Positions 10,509 through 22,779 of a stretch of DNA of 64,000 bases are shown one piece after another. The notes beneath the pieces are model-generated. The model did not search any database, was not told where the DNA came from, and saw only the letters and a list, made by a program, of their open reading frames with translations. The stretch comes from Siphonodentalium dalli (taxonomy: Eukaryota > Mollusca > Scaphopoda > Gadilida > Siphonodentaliidae): the NCBI GenBank assembly GCA_032622095.1, contig CP136066.1, positions 156,943,152-157,007,151 on the forward strand. Reading direction: 5' to 3'. The first letter of the stretch is position 1; every line of letters begins with the position of its first letter. A program made the position numbers and the translations under genes.

Positions 10509-10735
10509 ATTAACAAGTTTGCAGATAGTTTGTCTGTCATTTGCAGAATTAGGTCCCCAGAGGGTGAATTTAGTGATGCTATCCCACACAGTGGGCTAGA
10601 ATCACCAAATTCACTCTCTGGTGACCTCATTCTGCTTAGGCTTCATCTTCTGGGAAGTATCTATAGTTTCAAATTAACAATGTTTTCAGTTACTATTTCC
10701 CTTCTGGGAAGTTTCTAATCCCCCATTTTAATGTG
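10509..10735. mobile_element. Family B element, partial
   Basis: One hairpin of arm 'aggtccccagagggtgaatt' followed by the family's middle segment ('cttctgggaagtatctatag'). Confidence 0.75.
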
Positions 10736-10999
10736 TATTCAAAATATAGTATGGTACACATAGTGTCGAGGTCTGGATTGATCACTTGTCGGTCGTCCAA
10801 ATTTTGTGTATGGGTTTCTCAGCCAAAAATACAGATCGAGTTGGAATATGGGTTTGATCCGATTTATTTAAAAGGAGTTATGGCCCTTTTTCGAAAATAA
10901 AAAATAAAAATCTGAATTTTGTTTAGATTGAACTTGAAATTATTTAAAAAAAACTAAATTATCTTTAAAGTCTTTAAAAAAAATTTAATTACCCTCCCA

Positions 11000-11030
11000 C
11001 GGGAGATGGGGGGGGGGGGGGTGGGGGAGA
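11000..11030. repeat. G-rich homopolymer tract
   Basis: A run of G interrupted by single bases ('gatggggggggggggtgggg' type). Could form a quadruplex; also an error-prone stretch in assemblies. Confidence 0.7.
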
Positions 11031-11499
11031 TTCCAACTTATACCCACCTATGCTCCCATAGCCTCACCTTCTCTTCCCTACCATTCTCCATCCTCCTACC
11101 CCCACCACAAATCCTTGTCAAAGTTATACTTTCTTCTTGCTTTGAGAACAATACCCACAATTAATTACCAAATGATATGTCAGATTTTATCTTATCTGAC
11201 AATTGAATAAACAAAGGTTCCACAGAGCATGGAATGGATACTATTTTTCGTCTAAGGTTGCTCTGTTAGCACTTCCACCACTTAGCCAGGTGAATTTATT
11301 TAACTAGAATAATGGACTCAACTGTAGTCTGTATGTCGGTTTCGATGCTTAGACTTTAAATGAATCAAACAGAGCCAAGATAGGAGATTTAACCCCTTTT
11401 ATCAATTCCATGTCTTTTAAAGTAATGTGAAACAATCGGGTATGGTGATCAAATAGAAATGGAGAATAATCTTGTTCAAAGTAGTAATTTTTACAAATA

Positions 11500-11720
11500 G
11501 TATATCCAAACACACACCATAATTCTTATACATGAATTAAATGCAGTGACTCTCGATGACTCTCGATGTTAGTTTATCGCCGATAGATGCGTCCCGAATC
11601 GAGTAGTAAATATTTACAACTGAGCGTAGTTCAGACGATGTTTTCTATGGAGTGGTACGGTCGATTTGCTTGAGATTTTCGGCGATGTTAGTAGAAAGTT
11701 ACATTCCTCCAGTTGTCATA
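11500..11720 (+). repeat. Dispersed repeat H, copy 1
   Basis: Contains 'tcagacgatgttttctatgg', 'agtggtacggtcgatttg' and 'gcagtgactctcgatgactc'. The same sequence in reverse occurs at 41045-41240. High local CpG content compared with the flanks. No open frame. Confidence 0.75.
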
Positions 11721-12039
11721 GTGCCTGAATACTAACTTACCAGTTTCATGCACCCGAAACAAGTACATAATCTGTCTTTAAACTTTCCATTATTAATGGC
11801 CATTTGCAACAACATAAATAGAACTGCTTTCTCTATGATAGTGGTGACAGGCTTTATATATGTTATATTAACCCTTCTCTTTTGATCCATAAATTCAAAT
11901 AAGATGTGTTATTATGTACATTTGTGTGTACTACTTTAGTACATAAGAGTATACTTATAATTCCACATCAAAATTCTAGATTATGATTTCGATCATATAA
12001 ATTTACTATTGCCAAGGGATGGGTTAAACATCTGCTGCT

Positions 12040-12290
12040 CATGATCGGCCTCTCGTTGCAGAAGATGAATTTGCATAATCGAGGTGACTAATGGGTGAAC
12101 ATCACCAACTTCAACTGGGGAACTTCGATCGGTTCCTTGGTATCCCATAGAAGTTGATTCTTAAGTAGAAGAGGTTCCCAGAGGGTGAATTTGGTGATGC
12201 TAACCCGTCTTGTGGGATAGCATCACTAAATTCACCCTCTGGGGACCTCATTTTGTTAATGACAGACACACTATTTGCTGGCTTGGACAT
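12040..12290. mobile_element. Family B element, reverse orientation
   Basis: 'gaggtgactaatgggtgaac', then the hairpin with 'cagagggtgaatttggtgat' and a right end 'cagacacactatttgctggc'. The frame at 12111-12293 is a shadow. Confidence 0.78.
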
Positions 12291-12329
12291 CAATTGTTCA
12301 TCATTAATTGGATTTCTTTACTCGGAGAA

Positions 12330-12445
12330 TAATAGTATAACTCTTTGCATAATACTCATTGATGAGGAGTTATCCCTTAGGAAATGTTTCGGATAATAAG
12401 TTCGACAACCTGCCATAGACTGTTGAACATTTCCCCCCATCAGTA
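12330..12445. mobile_element. Family E fragment
   Basis: 'atactcattgatgaggagtt', 'taggaaatgtttcggataat' and 'tgttgaacatttcccccc'. Confidence 0.62.
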
Positions 12446-12499
12446 ATACGTTTATTCTCTTATCAAATAGATATTGAGATACAAATAGAAGATATATAC

Positions 12500-12720
12500 A
12501 AAAGATGAGAATGTTGCAGCATATGTACAATATATACACGAACTTCCCTCATCGTCATCATTATCAACATCATGGCAGTCGTCATCAGTATCACCGTCTT
12601 TGTCATCACGTTACGTCTTCGTCTACTCGTCGTCACAATCGCCAGTACCATTTGCATCATTATATTCAACAACAGCAATCACAACAACAAACTGCATATT
12701 AGTCAATATCATTTAACTTA
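12500..12720. repeat. Low-complexity CAT/CAC/CAA-rich tract
   Basis: Long runs of 'catcat', 'cgtcatc' and 'caacaacag'-like triplets produce open frames on both strands (His-rich or Met-rich) that are not genes. Confidence 0.6.
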
Positions 12721-13077
12721 AGATTTATCAGTCGGATGAATGAATATAGTCTGCGCAGACAAGCCACATCTTCCATATTCAGAATGTCATCTAAAATATC
12801 AATAGTTGCATGTTCTATGCTGGTATATTTGCTAGGCAAGAGGCGATGTCTGGCCTCACATAAACATTCACATTCTAATAAGTAGTGCAGTTCGTCTCCA
12901 ATATGTCTTTTAGTGCACAGCGGACATAGTCTATGAATGAATAGGAATCATTCTGCACTTGTGATAATAGTCAAAATTATTGGATTTTTCAGTTTGATCT
13001 TTAACTTATAATTATAATTATTATAGGCTTTGACAAATAATTTCCATACCATAATATATTTCAATTTATACAATATT

Positions 13078-13323
13078 TTAGCATTTTCTATACTAAATGG
13101 ATTATCCCAGTAATTTAAAAAGTGTACATCAGAATGGTCTATTATTGGTTTGTAGGGTTGTACAGGTAATATGAGCAGACAACAGATAAATAAAAGTACA
13201 GAAGGAGTCCTATTTATTGAGGGAAATGTTTTGAAAATAAGTGCAACAAATGACCTAAGTTATTATCTGAACATTTCCTACGGGATAACTATTTGTCAAT
13301 GATGCTTTTATAGAAAGGGTTAA
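13078..13323. mobile_element. Family E TTAA element
   Basis: 'tttctatactaaatggatta' at the left, hairpin 'gggaaatgttttgaaaataa'/'ttatctgaacatttcc', right end 'tatagaaagggttaa'. The left TTAA is lost ('ttttagcattttc'). Confidence 0.75.
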
Positions 13324-14152
13324 TCGGTTATTATCACTCAATAGGTTTCCAAGTTTAGTATTCTGATCTCAGAAGACCCTCATTGTGTTTATAAACTATA
13401 TTTTTTACCCCTGCATTTTGAAGTATAATAAATATTCCCTTGTACATGTAATGAATAATATCACTTATTTAGGCCAAAAAAAAAAGTTTTTTGGTTGTCG
13501 GGCAATTTTTTTTTCAAATCAATGAGGGAGGGAGGGTTTTATTTTTATTTTTAATTTTTTTCTGCGCATAGTAAGCATGGACAAAGATACCTTCCTCTGC
13601 CTAGTAATAACCAGAAAAGTAGAGGGAACTGTTAATATGCATATAAACTCATTTAGTCTTATATAAAAATGACATTGTACTACCAGTGTGTGACTGGGAT
13701 TACCTAACAATATATAATGCCCCTGACATTAACTACTGTTATTGTTGTCTAAAAACTGATACCTCCCCATTCTAATATGTGATCTTGAATTTAGTCCTGT
13801 GCCTTTCAATTGTATAAAGTTACAATTAGTGTAAGTTGTTCACAATGACTAATTGTAAGAAGAGCATGAGGATCAGCTAATCATTTTCTTAATTGTAGTC
13901 ATCTACTTCGTGTTGTAAGCCTGCAAGTAACTTTTTAACACATTACATGTTAGAGCTCAATGCGCACTAATATTCAACACATATCTGCTATGGACATGTT
14001 GATAAAATAAAAAAATATTTTTTCGTAAGTTTTTTTGTCATAACATCAGGCATTGCAATAAAAAGGCCTAATGCGGCCCTTTTTATTCAATGCGGTGGGG
14101 CCTGAGAACCAAATTTTTTTTTTTGGCCTTATCATTTTCGTTTTATCTTCAG

Positions 14153-14230
14153 GTGTTATGCAGTGGTTGGATTATCGAGCCAGTCCATAAAAGTCGACGC
14201 CTGCATGCTATGGTGACATACATCATGCAG
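14153..14230 (+). CDS. START-domain protein, exon 5
   Basis: 78 nt, exactly 26 codons, between 'ttatcttcag' and 'gtatgt'. It reads 'VLCSGWIIEPVHKSRRLHAM' then 'VTYIMQ', matching the conserved 'GWxIEP......xxVTYxxQxD' strands near the end of START domains. Both splice phases are 0, matching exons 4 and 6. A poly-T and purine-poor tract precedes the acceptor. Confidence 0.8.
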
Positions 14231-14435
14231 GTATGTAGCTATCTACTCTCTGTTTTATGATAATATTCCATAATAAGGTTTGGAAATGAATATGAAGCAT
14301 GGGAAGGGAGAATAGGTGGCCTGGTTGGTAGAATGTCTGATTTCAAATCACTTGGATATGTTTGCATCTCAGCAGCTGTTATAAATAGTATAAATCAATC
14401 TATTTATATAACGCATTATACAGTGAGTCATCAAT

Positions 14436-14533
14436 TGTTACTTCCCTTTGGGAGACTCGCATATATAAGAGGATGCACTGGCACATTATCTTTAATGCTG
14501 CACCAGCGCAGCTCCCATCATGAAAGGGATAAT
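14436..14533. mobile_element. Family C half element
   Basis: One hairpin half ('ctttgggagactcgcatata') and the 'aatgctgcaccagcgcagct' end with 'catgaaagggataa'. Located in the short last intron of the START gene. Confidence 0.72.
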
Positions 14534-14636
14534 AGATCAATAAATATCCCAGTGATATTTTTCTGCTGAAACATTGGCTGTCCAATAAATCAGTTATAGG
14601 ATTGTTATCATATCAAAATCTCTTTATTCACTACAG

Positions 14637-14789
14637 ATGGACTTTGGACCTGCTAAGTCAGCAGCAGACAAGATGCCGTTTGAGGAGCTTGTATCTAAGC
14701 AACCGCTCAGTATCGTCTACCTGAGGAAGTACCTGAAGCCTGCATTTCTGTCTAGAATGAATTCTGCTCCTATTATTCGTCGATACTAG
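14637..14789 (+). CDS. START-domain protein, last exon with stop
   Basis: 153 nt from 'cactacag' to a TAG stop. It opens with 'MDFGPAKSAADKMPFEELV' and includes 'SIVYLRKYLKP', the long C-terminal helix that lids the START lipid cavity; the protein ends about 15 residues later in 'SAPIIRRY'. The ATG at the exon start is an internal Met, not a start codon: the exon is directly preceded by an acceptor and the Asp after it completes the 'QMD' motif with exon 5. This is the 3' end of the gene. Confidence 0.82.
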   Translation: MDFGPAKSAADKMPFEELVSKQPLSIVYLRKYLKPAFLSRMNSAPIIRRY

Positions 14790-15108
14790 GCGAATATGCT
14801 AAAAATGCTAGTTTTTTCCTGAACTGGTCATTTTTTTAATTTGCTCATGGTGGTTTTCAAGATTTTTATAACATATTATTGTCTAATATATATTTTTTGA
14901 AGAGAGGGACTCTTAAAACACACCTATACTGAAACGATGAGGACTATTTATCAAAATTGTCAAAATCATAATAATAATAATATATAGCATTTGTATAGCG
15001 CTTCATCCCTGGTGTAGCTCGAAGTAAAAATATGTTGTCTGTTACTATTTGCCATATATTGAAACCATTTTCTTTATTGCAGTGTTCAAATTTTTTTACT
15101 TCTATATA

Positions 15109-15114
15109 AATAAA
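15109..15114 (+). promoter_or_regulatory. Candidate polyadenylation signal of the START gene
   Basis: An AATAAA hexamer 320 bp after the stop codon, in A+T-rich sequence with no other coding potential. It is the first canonical hexamer I see in the 3' region; the true cleavage site needs transcript data. Confidence 0.4.
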
Positions 15115-15396
15115 CTTATGGTCCACTAAATGATACTGTTAGAAATTGGTGCTCACAAAATGTCTAAAAACTAGCATGCGGGTAATAGGAGTTCAATGTT
15201 CCGTCCTATTATCTGTTTTTTGTTTGTTATATAGTCTGCAATTTCATTTGAAAATTAGAGTGATGAAACTCAAAAGTTTTCTTGAAGTGATTCGATACAC
15301 TCTGTTGCAGTGAACAGCGAACAAACTTGCTCAATGCAGGTATTTCAATAAATTTTGTATCAAAATTGCCAACGCACAATGCCGTTCATACAGATA

Positions 15397-15571
15397 CAGT
15401 AATGCCCTAATTAATCGACTCCTTAACCACAGCAGAATTATGGGTAATATTTCAGGATTTAGTCGGAAATATGGCTTGTTGCCATTCATCAGAAAGCTCT
15501 CAGTGAGAGCTTTCTGATGAATGGCAACAAGCCATATTTCAACTATATCCTGAAATATTACCAATAATTAT
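15397..15571. mobile_element. Family A palindromic MITE, copy 2 (right end lost)
   Basis: Complete left arm from 'cagtaatgccctaattaatc'; the right arm stops after 'accaataattatg'. The sequence after it is the repeat G segment that also abuts family A copy 8. Confidence 0.85.
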
Positions 15572-15573
15572 GT

Positions 15574-15712
15574 GGGTGTCTGACTAGATGACACATCTGA
15601 CAGGGACAGTATAAATTACACCTAGCCCTCCAGACAGTAACAAGTCATAATGGAGGACTGGCTGATGGACTATAATGCTTTTCCATTTGCCAACTTAGGT
15701 ACAGTATAGTAA
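15574..15712. repeat. Repeat G, copy 1
   Basis: 'gtctgactagatgacacatc', 'acacctagccctccagacag' and 'ggaggactggctgatggact' recur in reverse at 58075-58240. It abuts family A copy 2. Function unknown. Confidence 0.75.
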
Positions 15713-15725
15713 AATACATAATGGC

Positions 15726-16019
15726 TTAACCCTTTGAGTGCTAGGTCCGATTTTTGTATCAACCCATATACCCTGTGCCAATGCATTCTCTTATATATGC
15801 GAGTCGACCATAGGTCGTCTCGCATATATAAGAGAATGCATTGGCCTAACAATTTTTCATCATTTGTTATTATTTTTTACAATTTCTTTTACAATTTTAA
15901 TAATTTTTAAAAAATAAAAAAAATAAAAATGTTTTTTATTTTTTTTATTTTTTTAGGGCCGATTTTACAGACAGTAAATTAGGGCCGATAAGATCAGCTC
16001 CTGGCACCGAAAGGGTTAA
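15726..16019. mobile_element. Family C' TTAA element
   Basis: TTAACCCTTTGAGTGC... to '...ggcaccgaaagggttaa'. One perfect hairpin (arm 'ccaatgcattctcttatata') and a long A+T-rich middle. Intact, 3' of the START gene. Confidence 0.88.
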
Positions 16020-16604
16020 GGAAACAATCAATTAAGGACATTACTGTAAACTAAACAAAGTAACTCTTGTTGGCGAAATCACTCTCGTTTGTTTGTCAGT
16101 GATTTGATCGGGACGAATGAACGAATGTTTGTTTACATTTCTTCGTAGTTCAGACTTCATTTTTAACAAAATGGCAGTCGATGTTTTTGCATATTTTGAC
16201 AGTAATAGTTTATTTAAACTATGAATTTTTAAAATGGGTGTAGGGGCCCCAAGTCGTAAAATATAAGTTTTATTTAATGACATAAGCACATATTATCACA
16301 TAATTAGCCCCTAAATCCGGTCTCATATTTTTTAGTAAGACACACATGTATTATCAGCACGTGCAGTGGTATAAGAGTTTAGCGCAATGATATTGATGCC
16401 AATCCGGAACTTTATTATTATGTTAATTAGAATATACTTATGATAATCGACTTGTTGGATTATTTAGTGTTGACTGTGAGTCAAACATGGGTGATAAGGG
16501 TGGTTGAACAATTTTGTCAACATGAAAATGAAACAATATCTTTTCTTGAAGGTGTCTTTACTTCCTTTTTGGTTGTGATATGGAAATCAATATAAATTTT
16601 GTGT

Positions 16605-16975
16605 AACCCCAGCCATTTTGAGCGGGCTAGCATCTCCAAAGTCACCATCTGGGAACCTCATTTTGTTTAGGCCTCAATTGCTATGGGAGACCAAGGATCA
16701 GATTGAAGTTCCCCAGTTGAAGTTGGTGATGTTCACCCATTAGTCACATCAATTACGCATTTTATTTTCTGCAAATTAGAGGATATGGAAACTGAACAGA
16801 AGGCGAAAAGTAACTAAAAACAATGTTAATTTGAGACTATAGATACTTCCCAGAAGATGAGGTCTAAGCAGAATGAGGTCCCCTGGGGTGAATTTAGTGA
16901 TGCTAGCCCGATGTGCGGGGTAGCATCACTAAATTCACCTCAGGGGACCTCATTCTGTAAATGTCAGTATTTACA
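16605..16975. mobile_element. Family B element, long form
   Basis: Decayed left hairpin, middle segment with 'ccccagttgaagttggtgat' and 'cttcccagaagatgaggtct', and a right hairpin with arm 'ctgaggtgaatttagtgatg'-like bases. Intergenic. Confidence 0.78.
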
Positions 16976-17235
16976 GCTTGGTGGGGGTGGTGCTTCTATA
17001 AATGACATATAACCCTGATATAACCAGAAATCTTAAGCTGCTGAATGCCTTGAATATTAATCTAATAATAAAACCGAGATTATTCCTTACTTAGTCGAAG
17101 TTTGAAGAAGAACCACAGAACCTGAGACTAGCTTATTGCAGCTATGTGATATCTTCAAACATCGACCATGAGTTGCCTTTGTTTTATTGCATACCTGCTA
17201 TTGTGAAACACATGGAATCATTGTAATCTCTGCCA

Positions 17236-17424
17236 TTAAATAGGGAGCCTCTCATATCTAAGAGAATGCACTGGCTTACAAGGTCAAGGTAAATATTGTT
17301 TGGCCATTGTATTATTCTCTTATATATATGCGAGACTCCCTATGGAAGATTCACATATATAAAAGAATGCATTGACACTCAGTTTTCTCAAAATTTCAAG
17401 AAGCTCCAGTCATGGAAGTGTTAA
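17236..17424. mobile_element. Family C element, left end missing
   Basis: 'gagcctctcatatctaagag', 'ggcttacaaggtcaaggtaa', second hairpin and 'ctccagtcatggaagtgtta'. Confidence 0.75.
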
Positions 17425-17804
17425 TGCTAGTTATGTATTGGGGTTACCAGATACAAGGGTGTGGAATAAAAACATAACTTGCATCAGAGTCTCAAATATT
17501 TTTTCGAGTTCATTGTTGATGGCGAAATTTCACCTTTCACTCCAGCATTTGGTTCTTGGGAAATATATCCTTGCACCGTCGGCAACTCATTCGGTAAAAG
17601 ATTCTTGATTAAAATTTCCATTGTGTTTTATCTATTTATTTGTACATATTTTCATTCTGGTTAAACTCATATTCTTATATACTCCATAGTGTGGCATTAT
17701 ATTGGAGATTATACTCCTATTATTATATACTACACAGTGTGGCATTATGTTGGAGATTCACCCTAAACTTGTTTATGTGATGACAGCTGGCAAATGGATC
17801 AGAA

Positions 17805-18265
17805 ATAAGCCCGAGTTTAGTGTGCCTGTCATTTGTAGAATGAGGTCCCCAGAGGGTGAATTTAGTGACGCTATCCCATATAGTGGGCTAGCATCACTAA
17901 ATTCACCATTTGGGGACCTGATTCTGCATGGCCTCATCTGTTATGGGAGCCATAGACTCAGATTGAAGTACCCAAATGGTGAATATTGTGATGTACACCC
18001 ATTGGGAACCTCGATTATACAATGTGTTGTCTGCCAATTTGGGGATATAGAGAAACTAAACCAAAAAAGAAATAGATTCTATGTGAAGAATTTTCCATAT
18101 AAATTGGATAATAAAGAAACTTTGCAAAGAAAATGAAGCCGAAGGAGAATGAGGTCCCCAGTGGGTGAATTTAGTGATGCTAGCCCGCTATGTGGGATAG
18201 CGTCACTAAATTCACCCTCTGGGGACCTCATTCTGAAAATGACAGGCACAGTAAACTCAGGCTTG
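17805..18265. mobile_element. Family B element, long form with both hairpins
   Basis: Left: 'gtgcctgtcatttgtagaat' and a hairpin. Middle: 'tgggagccatagactcagat'. Right: second hairpin and 'tgacaggcacagtaaactca', the inverse of the left end. The 144-residue frame at 17702-18136 runs through it and is not a gene. Confidence 0.82.
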
Positions 18266-18354
18266 ATGTGTAACATGCGTTTCTATTGCTAATGAAAGTC
18301 ATTTGGCTCAAGTACATATTGATGGGCATGGTTTAGACAGGTGTGTAGCATGCA

Positions 18355-18830
18355 AAACCAAGCCTGCAAATAGTGTGTATGTCATTTGCAGAATGAGGTC
18401 CCCAGAGGGTGAATTTACAGTGGGCTAGCATCACCAAATTCACCTTCGATCAGATTGAATATCCCCAGTTGAAGTTGGCGATGTTCACTCATTAGTCACC
18501 TCGATTATGCATTTTATCTTTATTAGATACTTCCCAGAAGATGAGGCCTAAGCAGAATGAGGTCCCCAGAGGGTGAATTTATACCAAATTCACCCTATGG
18601 GGACCTCATTCTTGTTAGGCTCATTTTCTGGGAAGTATCTATAGTCTAAAATTAACATATTGTTACTTTTTCCCTTCTGTTCAGTCTTCCATAGCATTTA
18701 AGCCTAACCAGAGTGAGGTCCCCAGAGGGTGAATTTGGTGGCACTGGCTCGCTGGTGCGGGATAGCGTCACTAAATTCACCCTCTGGGGACCTCATTCTA
18801 CAAACGTCAGACACACTATTTCAAGGCTTT
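18355..18830. mobile_element. Family B elements, two partial copies in tandem
   Basis: Repeated hairpin arms at about 18387, 18556, 18718 and 18778 with middle segments between them; right end 'acacactatttcaaggcttt'. Confidence 0.75.
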
Positions 18831-19226
18831 AGCCGGTTTGATCTTTGTCATATCTTAAATATATTTGTTATTGCTTCTGCTGTTAAAGTCAACTCGTAAT
18901 GAATGTTCTTGTGTTATTTGGTGCTATGCTATTATGTATAAATGTGGGCCTTTATTTTTACATGAAATATATTTTTATGAGAGTGCCTTGATGTGGAAGT
19001 TGTATCAGTCGCAAATAAATGAATGTATGGTTTCTGAGTCTGAGACACCTACCTGTCAACGAAGTTTCTGACAATAGAAAGCAATTTTTTCTTTTTAGCT
19101 ACACACCAAAGATCGTGGAACAACAAATGTTATTATTTATAGACCATTATGCAGTGATCCATGATTGTTTTTTATTAAAAGGTTGTGTGACACAAAAATG
19201 TTTCTCACATGTTTTTCTTATTTTTG

Positions 19227-19318
19227 CAAGGCTTCCTATGGGATACTCACATTTATAAGAGAATGTGTTGACACAGGGTTTTCGCAAAATTTCAGGAAAC
19301 TCCAGTCATGGAAGAGTT
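19227..19318. mobile_element. Family C right-end fragment
   Basis: 'cttcctatgggatactcaca', 'tttataagagaatgtgttga' and 'aactccagtcatggaagagt'. Confidence 0.65.
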
Positions 19319-19329
19319 ATAATAGAACT

Positions 19330-20730
19330 CGATTGCATCTAGTATGATATCAGACGCAAAAAAAACTTTTTCTTTAGACTTTTTCTAGACTGCTTCTTGT
19401 TTGAAAAACAGACTTTGGATTTGCTGCGAATGAAATGTCTGCCATATATGTTAATTATTTACTATTCTCGTGTTATATGTTATGTCATTTTGTTATATAA
19501 ACATTTTATATTGCCAAGGCATATCTAAAATAACACATATATAATATGAACTTCTTGAAATATACCAATGGTCCGATTGAACCCCCCCCCCTTATGTCTT
19601 ACAACATTATTTGAGAGCTGATCTGGTAAGCTTTGGCATCTAAACAAGATTAATGGGACCCAAGGCACTCACATTGGCTAAATATGCCCAAAATATTGAA
19701 GTCAGCGCTACGAAAAACATGGAGAAATAGATAAACTTTGTTCGTATTTCATTATCGATAGTTCTCCAATAACAAAATTTTACGTGTTGAAACCATTATT
19801 ATGTAAACAAAACTGTTACAGTGATTTGTCAACAAACATCACAGTTGTAACCTACTACTTGTAGAGGTTGAAATATTAATTTTCAGAATATTTTTAAATG
19901 CTTTGTTCTTTCCAATGTTAACTGTAAACATTTGATTAACTTTGGTGTCTTCTTGTACTCTTGTCGATAATGTCACTGCAACAGTAATGATTACATAACA
20001 ACGGTTTCATTATGCGAAATATCGTTATTGCAAAGTTATTAATAAAGCAAGTAAATTTTTCATGTACTTGTTGATGACAATTATTTTACAGACTTTTAAG
20101 CATAAGGGGGGGGGGGGGGGGGGGGTATACTGGAATCAGCTTGTCCTTGCAACCGTGGACACAATTTTGTCCGAGTTTTTATTTCTAAATTTTTTTTAAA
20201 CTTGACACAAATGTTCTCAAAATGCATAATTTTGTCCCAGCTTTTAATATTCCTATATTTTTCTGTAATTTTTTTTAAAAACTGAACAAGTATTTAGTAC
20301 CAAGGGAATCTGCATCTGCGATTATGAAGTCCGTCTGAATTATTTTTTGTGGAATTATCCCCCTCTTTCGCAACATGCAGAACCTTGTCCAAGTTTGAAT
20401 TCCTACATTTTCTGGTAAATTTTGCTGATTAATTACAAAGCATATTGTTGAATTAGGTAATTATGCCTTGAAAAAGTAGAAAATTCAAGTTAATAAAATA
20501 CTACCCACTATAGAATATTTCCCTGGCATGTATCAAATTACCATCCTGTTGGCCAGTATCCAGTTATATTTTTTATGTTATACTAATTTATACTGGAACA
20601 TCCTTTCCAGTTGAATGTTAAAAGCAAAAGTAAAACTGATTGGGCTCCTGTCTGGAAATTATGATGTCGAAATGGCAAGCATTTGTCGAATAATTTTATA
20701 TTTAAGTCTTATTAATCTAATAAATTTTAG
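19330..20730. other. Intergenic, no gene or known repeat
   Basis: A+T-rich sequence without supported coding potential. Only a G homopolymer at about 20107-20126 and a short C run at 19580-19590 stand out. Confidence 0.5.
20107..20126. repeat. Poly-G tract
   Basis: About 19-20 consecutive G; length uncertain because such tracts are often miscounted in assemblies. Confidence 0.75.
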
Positions 20731-21260
20731 CTCAACCTGACAAAGTCAAGTTTGAGCTATTGCTATGGGTTGGTATCCATTGTCCATACATACATGTGTG
20801 TACGTTCATCAACAATTCCCATTAGCATAACCTACAGGCCGTTGTGTTCGTCTGATCTTCAGATTCGTCTGAAATTTGCCTTGTTGGTTGACATTGACAT
20901 GTTGATGAGACCGATTTGTTTTGGGGTGAATTGGCCATAAACATGGTTGCCATCGGCCATCTTGGTTCTCAGTATTAAACAATGTAAATCAATAAGCACG
21001 GGCTACAGGCCGTAATATTGGTCTGATAATTATGAAATTTGTCATGGATGTTGACATTGACATGCAGATGGGTATGAGTCATTGGAGTCATTCAGCAAAA
21101 TTGTCTTGATTATTACGAAAAAATTTCATGGAGGTTGCAATTGGGAACATTGTTTTTCAGTATTAGACAATGTAAAACTATTAGCACGGGCCACAGGTCG
21201 TACCTTTGGTTGGATCATTTCCATTGACTGTAACACATGATATTATCCCCAATCCAAGTT
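20730..21260 (+). repeat. Interspersed 'tagctcaac...gagcta' repeat, copy 1
   Basis: Starts with the inverted pair 'tagctcaacctgac' / 'caagtttgagcta' and runs on with 'cataacctacaggccgttgt', 'cagattcgtctgaaatttgc' and two related blocks of about 170 bp. Same family as 24285-24850 and 42426-42470. Typical of mollusc genomes by memory; no intact frame. Confidence 0.6.
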
Positions 21261-21853
21261 GAGCAACAGTGTCAATGACACCTTCATTATTGATCATGTC
21301 AATTCCGATTACATGTAATTGCATACTGTTTAAATATAACATAAGTTAACCACTTTTTATTAGCAGACTTTAATAAAACTTAAAACATAATTCTACATAG
21401 TAGAATATAGAGAATACCTACATGTGTCTGGAAAGAAAATTTCGTGAAAATTTGATATTTCTTTCCAGATACAAATGAGATGTTTCAGGTATTCAAACGA
21501 AAACTGTAGGTGTTCTTTTTATATTATGTACCTTAATAATACTTAAAGTTGCTAAATTATACAGTAATCTCACTTTTAATAGCACACCAAATTAAACAAT
21601 ACACAGAAAGCAACACCTGGTCGATCCAAACTTCTGACACCGATCAGCTGATAGGTAGCAAACCGCTATCAAGTGATGATGTCATTCGTCAAGCTACAGT
21701 GAAATAACAAAAAGCTACAGTGAAATAACAAAACAGTATTTCACTGTAGCTTCTAAGAGATACATACGACGATTTACGTTTCAGTAATTTCCCGCTATTT
21801 TATAGGCAAGCATATAATAAATGTATCTTCCAAAAGCTTTCTAAACTCCTTGA

Positions 21854-22773
21854 TTAAAGATGGTCTATCTCTTCCAAGAAAGTTTTATATACATTCCGAG
21901 GTATAAATATTAGATATGAATCAAGGACGCCCATAAAGTTTTATATAGATTCCAGAGTATAGAATAATAGATATGAATTGAGGACGTGTATTTTTTCCCC
22001 GAAATTTTTTATAGATGTCGGGATATAAAATAATAGATATGAATCGAGGACAACTGTCTGGAAATTTATCTATCAATTAAATCGATAATTTATGTGATAT
22101 ATGCATAAGACATAACATGTTTGCCTCATCTTTAATACAAATCGAACAATAAAGAGCATGTAACAATCATCCAACAATGAAGAATATTCAAAAAGATAAA
22201 TGAATTTTCTGTCAACAAGTTCCAGCATTTTGTGTACTGTCATTTAGTTTTTCTTTTCGAACCTTCGGAGCCACAGATATAAATTTTCCTGTTTGCCTTG
22301 ACACATTTAATGATGAGAAGGGAACAAACATTTGTTTCTTCAATTTTGCTTGAGAATAATTCTTTATATTTTTTTTCTTCAATTTTGCTACGGGGGGCAT
22401 TCCCTGAGAAAGTGTTGTTGCAATTAATATAAATTTTATTTAGAATTTCCTATCACATCAGCGGGACAGTGTTATGTGCAATTTTTCGAACAGAAATCTA
22501 TGTTAAAACGTTCAGAGCATACCAAAAGCATATGAAGGACATTTTGTTAGCCACCTCCCATCATGGCAAATTATATTTCAACTTTAGATTTACTGCGATC
22601 TTAGGATGAAGTAAACCACTTTATTCTGCCTTATAAATAGACAAATAATATACCCAGTCTTCAGTTTATCTGTATTTTATTCTCATAAATAGCTATTTTA
22701 TTCTTGAAATCAATCTTCAAATTATCTGTTATGTTGTTGTAATTGTGGCCAGGAAGAGATAGACCATCTTTAA
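21854..22773. mobile_element. Family D element, long copy
   Basis: Left TTAAAGATGGTCTATC, right 'ggaagagatagaccatct' plus TTAA. About 920 bp, with 'atatgaatcaaggacgccc'-like motif repeated three times near the left end. The longest D copy; I see no transposase frame in it. Confidence 0.75.
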
Positions 22774-22779
22774 ATATAA

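Noticed and set aside
12463-12702. His-rich and Met-rich open frames
   Set aside because: Low-complexity CAT/ATG triplet tract, open on both strands.
17702-18136. 144-codon open frame on the + strand
   Set aside because: It runs straight through a family B foldback and has no protein motif; length comes from the repeat's base composition.
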